Assembly (NCBI GenBank): GCA_030562195.1
Contig: CM060200.1
Coordinates: 40,149,084 to 40,213,083, forward strand
DNA from: Nipponacmea schrenckii
Lineage: Eukaryota > Mollusca > Gastropoda > Lottiidae
Length of the DNA: 64,000 bases
Direction of reading: 5' to 3'
How positions within the stretch are numbered: position 1 is the stretch's first letter; the number at the start of each line of letters is the position of its first letter. This document shows, in pieces, positions 59,501-64,000 of the stretch. The notes beneath the pieces are model-generated. The model ran no database searches. It had not been told where the DNA came from and worked only from the letters and a program-made list of their open reading frames with translations. A program made the position numbers and the translations under genes.

Positions 59501-62500
59501 TGGCTAAACTCTCTTGTTCATTTTATTTATCTCCCTTGTACAGTTGGCTTATCTCCCTTGTACATTTGGCTTATCTCCATTACACAGTTAGCATATCTCC
59601 CTTGTACAGTTGGCTTACCTCCCTTGTACATTTGGCTTATCTCCATTACACAGTTAGCGTATCTCCCTTGTATGGTTGACTTATCTTTCCTTGTATTGTT
59701 GGCTAAACTCTCTTGTTCATTTTACTTATCTCCCTTATACAGTTTGCTTTTCTTTCCTTGTATTGTTGGCTTATCTTTCCTTGTACATTATGCTTATCTC
59801 TCTTGCACAGTTAATTTATCTCACATGTACAGTTGGGTTATCTTCCTATACAATTGAATGTTGACACAATTAACTTGTCTCATGTTCAAAATCAACACAC
59901 TGGCAAAGGAGAAATTTTACGCATAAGATTTGTGTCAGCAATAAAAAGGTCGACCAAAACTGATCATGTGTCTGCAAAATAGACAGAATTTCTTAACCAA
60001 CAAAGATAAATCTATATTTTATTGGATGTTTACATTTTAAATCTCATTGTATTTACATAGTTATGACATGAAATCAATATGAATGCAATAAATACAACAT
60101 GTATAGATTCACACTTTGAAATACAGTTTTTTATGTTAAAATTGAAATAACTTTATTCATAATATTCATGTCAGTATTTTAAATAAAATCATTACTTTTA
60201 CACGTCAGTAATAGCTTCTTTTTATAACATTACAACATTAGAACTATTGGTCTTAAGTCAGGGTCCCCAACCTTAGTACCCAGGGTCAGGTACCACACGA
60301 TTCTCGACACACACATCTGATCCTGACCCCTCAAAATATAGCAAGGATATCTTACATTTTAATACAGTATATCCTGCTCATACGACCACCTTTATTAAGA
60401 GCCTACCTTCAATAAACGACCACAATAAATTCCCCCCTACGAGTTTTCAATGTAATTATCGACTAATAAGCGGCCACCTTCATTACGCGACCAGCGGCCA
60501 TGTATTTATACTCCCAATTGATTAAAATAACTCAATTAAGCGACCATGACACTTTTGATTATGTCTCGTAACAAAAATCAAGTTCACGCGTCGGTGATAT
60601 TCAATGAGATTATGGCTAATCGGTAATTAGATAATCTTCTACAGATTAATTTTATAGCTTGTTGCTGATTAATATTGAAAGATATCATCGTATTGACAAT
60701 TATTATAAAGTACTGTAAAGGCTTCAATATTTCGTTTTTGGTAAAATTTAGACTACCGTAAATTTGATCAGAAAGCGAAAGTAGGGTATACCGGATGTTG
60801 TTATAAAAACATATTAACCAGGAGAAAATGGAATAAAGCGTGCTACCGGGCAATTAAAATGCAAGTAAAGAAGGATATCTTATTGATTTAAGGTAGAGAA
60901 TTTTGACTTTGAAAACGATAATAACTGTGAGAACTTTGGTATCTAAAAGAAAATAAAATACGACAAAATAGAGTATCCCGTGGGTAGATAGGAGATAGCG
61001 TGCAAAAGCAGTAGAAACTATACATGTATGAGTCAAAGTAAGATCCTATGATTTCCAAAACGTCAAAACGAAATGGTCTTGCAGTTCCTCTCTTAAGAGG
61101 CCACCTTCACTCAGCGATCGTTTTTGAATATTTCCTTGAGTGGTCTTTGAATGCAGGTTCTACTGTTTACTCAATTTAATTGTATTGCTTCATTATAATT
61201 CATATTAGGAGGTCACGACCTGAAGTTTGGGAACCCCATCTCTAATCATACAATCCTCCCCTTGTCAGTGATATAGGTCAGGGGGCTGATCTGGAAAAAC
61301 AAGTGGGTTGTTGATAGGCCTATTACAGTGGGAATTGAAAAAGTGTAGGTGTCTGTCATCTATTCAATAAAAGTTAAACTGAATAATTGTGGTGATAGAA
61401 ATAGATTGATATTAGATGATATTAAATGGTAATTATCAAATTGATCAGTTATCACTAGTATATAAGCTATATGTAGGCCTTATAACATTAGATAGTTAGT
61501 GATGTAAAATAAATTACCTGTATAACAGCTGTGTCCTTATTATTATTTTAAAATTCAAACAAAGTCATTTTAGATTAAAGGTTCTCTTTTACACATGTGT
61601 CTCAATGAAAGCACTGGCAAAGTTTGGTTGGTCGATAGATGACAAGTTAACATTCTCTTAACTAGCTTAACTTGCTCGTTATACGTAGAAGTTAATGTTG
61701 GTTTCCAGCTAACTGCTATCGAAAACTAGGTACCGGTAGTTGTTGGTAGATGATCGCTTCCAATGGATGCTGATGTCACAAACTATTAAGTAGTAGTTGG
61801 TAGATGACAAGTCAAAGTTTGCTTCCAGCAGACTTGACTTTGTCAAAACACATCAAATTTGATTTGTAAATGTGATGGAGGGTACAATTTTCATCTGATT
61901 TCATCACAAGATTGATATTAACGATTTTTCAGTAAACTGTTTTTGAGTTCTTACCCTTGGCTTAGTCAAAATCCAACAAATTAGCCTGTGACTTAGATAG
62001 AGAGTAAAGTTTTTGTCTGATTTGAATGAAATTTGGCATAATCATGTTTATTAATGAGGTCTTGGTTTAGGCCCAAATAATGTTGGAGTTGGAACCTGTG
62101 TTTGAACAGAGATGACTGTTGTTATGGTAGCTCTATTTGCCGATCATGTTTGACTAAGCTGTGATATTTTGTTGCTGAAAAGGAATGCTGCATCTTATAT
62201 GAACATCAAATTTTAAACTTGGCCAATAAGAGCTCTATTCATCAGTAGATAAACCTGCTGCCATAAATAACATAACAGAATCCTTATATAATCCCATAAA
62301 TCTAAGAAAACTTAGTAATTATCCATAAACAACTGCTTAATAATGCTTAATAAACAGATTATGTGTTTTTTCAAAAATGACTTAGTTTTGCGAGTTTTCA
62401 AGATTTTAAGGGATTCTGTTACTTTATGACATCAGGTTAGTTCACTGATGAACATATAGTCATATTGACCATTCTTGAGAACTTAAATTTCTTGTCCATT

Positions 62501-63588
62501 CTAGGATGCATGATCACTTTAAGTTTGATTATTGTAGAGTTGTTTATTGCTTGTTTAATAGTGTTCAGTATAGAGTTTGAGATAGTGTAGTGTAGTTGAA
62601 ATCCTTTCACTATTATATGAATTTGAATGATTTTGAAAAAAAATAATTTTAACTGTACATAATGATAACTTCCAACTGTTTTTTAACCAATTATTTATGA
62701 AAAAAATCTAAATTTTGAATTCATGGTGAAACATTGAAAAAATAAAAACCAATTTTTCATAACAATTTGCTTTTGTTTGACAAATTTATACAATTTTAAT
62801 TGTTTTCCCCTATTTTGGGAATTTGTGATATAATTTAATTTGCTTTTGTTTTGCAAATTGCATAGTTTAGAAATATGGTTATTTTATATAATTTTTTATT
62901 AGTACATGTTATGTCATATCAATTTAATATATTGACGTGTAAAGTGTTCAGTTGATTGTTGAAATTGGATTTTAACGATGTCAGGAAAGGAATTAAAAAT
63001 AAATGAGATATCTCACCTGAATGTGTGTTAAATTTACAGATAATTATGAATTGGACTCTATTTTATGTGGTGTTATTTTTAAACTGTGATATTTTTGAAT
63101 CTCTATTTGACGTGGTAAGATATTTATTTTTTTTTGAAGAATGTTGATCACCTCTCAGTAATGATGATCAGGAATTCCTAAAATTTAGTAATCCACCAAA
63201 TTTTTATTTTACTTGATCTAAATGCTCCTTAAATCAGGTGTGAAGCCCAACTACTTTGACTTTAGGGTGTGACTTGTAGATGTTACAGATGAACGCACCT
63301 TCAAAGAAAAAGACGTAAATAGCAGTCTCTAGTTACACTAGGTGAACAGTTTATCAATAATATCATAACTGATGCATGGCTTTCACTCTCGCTGTTAACC
63401 GATCGATTTTATCAACGTCTCCATGAATTGAGGTTTTTTTAACAAACTGGATCCGTGTTTTACCAACAGGTTCAGCACCTTCCTCTATACACTACGCCCC
63501 TGTCAGCCAAACAGTCATGTGATTATGCAATTCTTAACAATATAGATGCTGGTTTAGCCCCAGTTCCACATGCCTGGGCTCAAGCCTT
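53529..63588 (+). CDS. 5' part of an unrecognised type II membrane or secreted protein (four exons)
   Basis: Exons 53529-53584, 58436-58529, 59094-59174 and 63470-63588, all GT-AG and phase-consistent; the gene continues past the window. It opens MVLKLLAICITVFIIAVLQ, a hydrophobic signal peptide or type II signal anchor with almost no cytosolic part, then FNVRGDNEVSLNSEQLK..., a polar stem-like stretch, and exon 4 with LPLYTTPLSAKQSCDYAILN and PVPHAWAQAL. That layout (short tail, anchor, stem) is typical of Golgi enzymes, but no catalytic motif is reached. An ATG-TCG-TGA uORF lies just before the start. Intron 1 (4.85 kb) carries SINEs and a 28-bp array, intron 3 a 22-bp array, a pogo-like element and a MITE. 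A further exon in intron 1 cannot be excluded. Confidence 0.6.
54440..54790 (+). mobile_element. SINE family 1, near full length
   Basis: Head GGGGATGCTGTGATGGCTCA then GTTGGTTAGACGC, middle GATGGGACAATTAACTGAGG, end AAATTCCATTCATTTCATTC. Confidence 0.7.
54836..54931 (-). mobile_element. SINE family 1 head, antisense
   Basis: In inverse: GGGGAGCCGCGGAAGGCTCA, GTGAGTAGACGC, then CAAGGTTCAATTCC. It lies about 45 bases after the sense copy at 54440-54790, so the two form a head-out inverted pair. Confidence 0.65.
57040..57787 (+). repeat. 28-bp minisatellite
   Basis: About 26 units of CCTTGTTATTAAAGAAGTGT followed by GTTATGTA, with GTAATGTA and ATAAAAG variants. Confidence 0.92.
59223..59860 (+). 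repeat. SINE family 1 head followed by 22-bp array
   Basis: 59223-59287 is a tRNA-like head (GGGGAGCCATGGAGGCTCAG, TGAGTTAGATGC, GGTCTAGGGTTTA). The SINE then breaks off into about 26 units of TTGGCTTATCTCCCTTGTAC plus AG. A longer block, with TTGTTCATTTTATTTATCTC, is duplicated inside the array. Confidence 0.85.
60365..61165 (+). mobile_element. pogo/Tigger-like non-autonomous element (801 bp)
   Basis: The left end is TA then CAGTATATCCTGCTCATACG and ACCACC; the right end in inverse is CAGTAGAACCTGCATTCAAA then GACCACTC. Internal GACCACCTT/AAGCGACCA motifs are typical of Tigger-like termini. No transposase frame survives. A fragment is at 42662-42721. Confidence 0.6.
62177..62522 (-). mobile_element. 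MITE family A, copy 4
   Basis: It ends TTCTAGGATGCATGATCACT and TTAA at 62519-62522. The left end AAGGAATGCTGCATCTTATA has lost its TTAA. It matches copies 2 and 3 through TAGATAAACCTGCTGCCATA and TTCTGTTACTTTATGACATC. Confidence 0.7.
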
Positions 63589-63592
63589 GTAA

Positions 63593-64000
63593 GAAATACC
63601 ATCAGACATTACCCCCAGACATTACCCCAGGCAGAAAGACAGACAGAAATACCCCAGACATTCCCCCTAGACAGAAATACCCCAGACATTCCCCCCCGGC
63701 AGAAATACCCCAGGCATTCCCCCTAGACAGAAATATCCCAGACATTAATACCCCAGACATCCCCCTAGACAGATATTCCCCAGACATTCCCCCCCCCCCA
63801 CAGACAGAAATACCCCAGACATTCTCCCTAGACAGAAATATCCCAGACATTAATACCCCAGACATCACCCTAGACAGATATTCCCCAGACATTCCCCCCC
63901 CCCCACAGACAGAAATATCCCAGACATTCCCTCTAGACAGAAATATCCCGAGACATTCTCCCTAGACAGAAATACCTCAGACATTCCCTTAGACAGAAAT
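63593..64000 (+). repeat. about 28-bp C-rich minisatellite beginning at the exon 4 donor
   Basis: Units of CAGACATTCCCCCTAGACAG plus AAATACCC, with poly-C tracts up to 12 bases. The intron's first bases (AAGAAATACCATCAGACATT, right after GT) form the first unit. The array runs out of the window. Confidence 0.88.

Noticed and set aside
59332..59864. Long hydrophobic frames reading LAYLPCTVSLSPLY-type repeats
   Set aside because: They are translations of the 22-bp minisatellite inside an intron.
63570..63965. Proline-rich plus-strand frame and glycine-rich minus-strand frame
   Set aside because: They are translations of the C-rich intronic array that begins at the exon 4 donor.

Overview
This is AT-rich invertebrate genomic DNA with long introns, canonical GT-AG splice sites and many tandem and dispersed repeats. 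I infer a mollusc, probably a gastropod. The reasons are a secreted Kunitz protein with a very long hexapeptide repeat, an ARM-TIR-SAM protein of a type common in lophotrochozoans, and tRNA-derived SINEs. The species cannot be named from sequence alone.

Layout. (1) About 4.6-5.7 kb, plus strand: the 3' end of an unrecognised gene, with a duplicated terminal exon. (2) 9.56-12.65 kb, minus strand: six coding exons of a small unrecognised protein, with a cluster of perfect CRE palindromes just upstream. (3) 17.8-40.3 kb, plus strand: a complete 23-exon gene that I read as the KIAA0825 (C5orf36) orthologue, 1342 codons, with consistent phase throughout. (4) 42.8-46.8 kb, minus strand: a secreted Kunitz/BPTI-domain protein with about 60 copies of a six-residue repeat. 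(5) 48.1-50.2 kb, minus strand: an uninterrupted 699-codon ARM-TIR-SAM gene with a long hairpin just after its stop. (6) 53.5 kb to beyond the window, plus strand: the first four exons of a type II membrane or secreted protein that I do not recognise.

The most unusual signal is in and around the KIAA0825-like gene. Several intronic minisatellites contain a copied exon edge together with its splice site. The exon 2 acceptor is repeated about 15 times upstream of the real one. The exon 11 donor is repeated three more times. The exon 12 acceptor is repeated once. The exon 12 donor lies inside a 62-bp unit repeated about 37 times. Other arrays start within a few bases of a donor (exons 3 and 14, and exon 4 of the last gene). 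The true splice sites therefore sit at the edge of fields of near-identical decoys, and most decoys would lead to an early stop codon.

Other structure includes two SINE families, a TTAA-flanked MITE family with four copies, a second TTAA-flanked element, short palindromic elements, a pogo/Tigger-like element, several long hairpins, and a block at 16.5-17.7 kb that looks like homopolymer-inflated, unpolished sequence. The genes do not form an obvious pathway; this is ordinary animal gene spacing with heavy repeat load.
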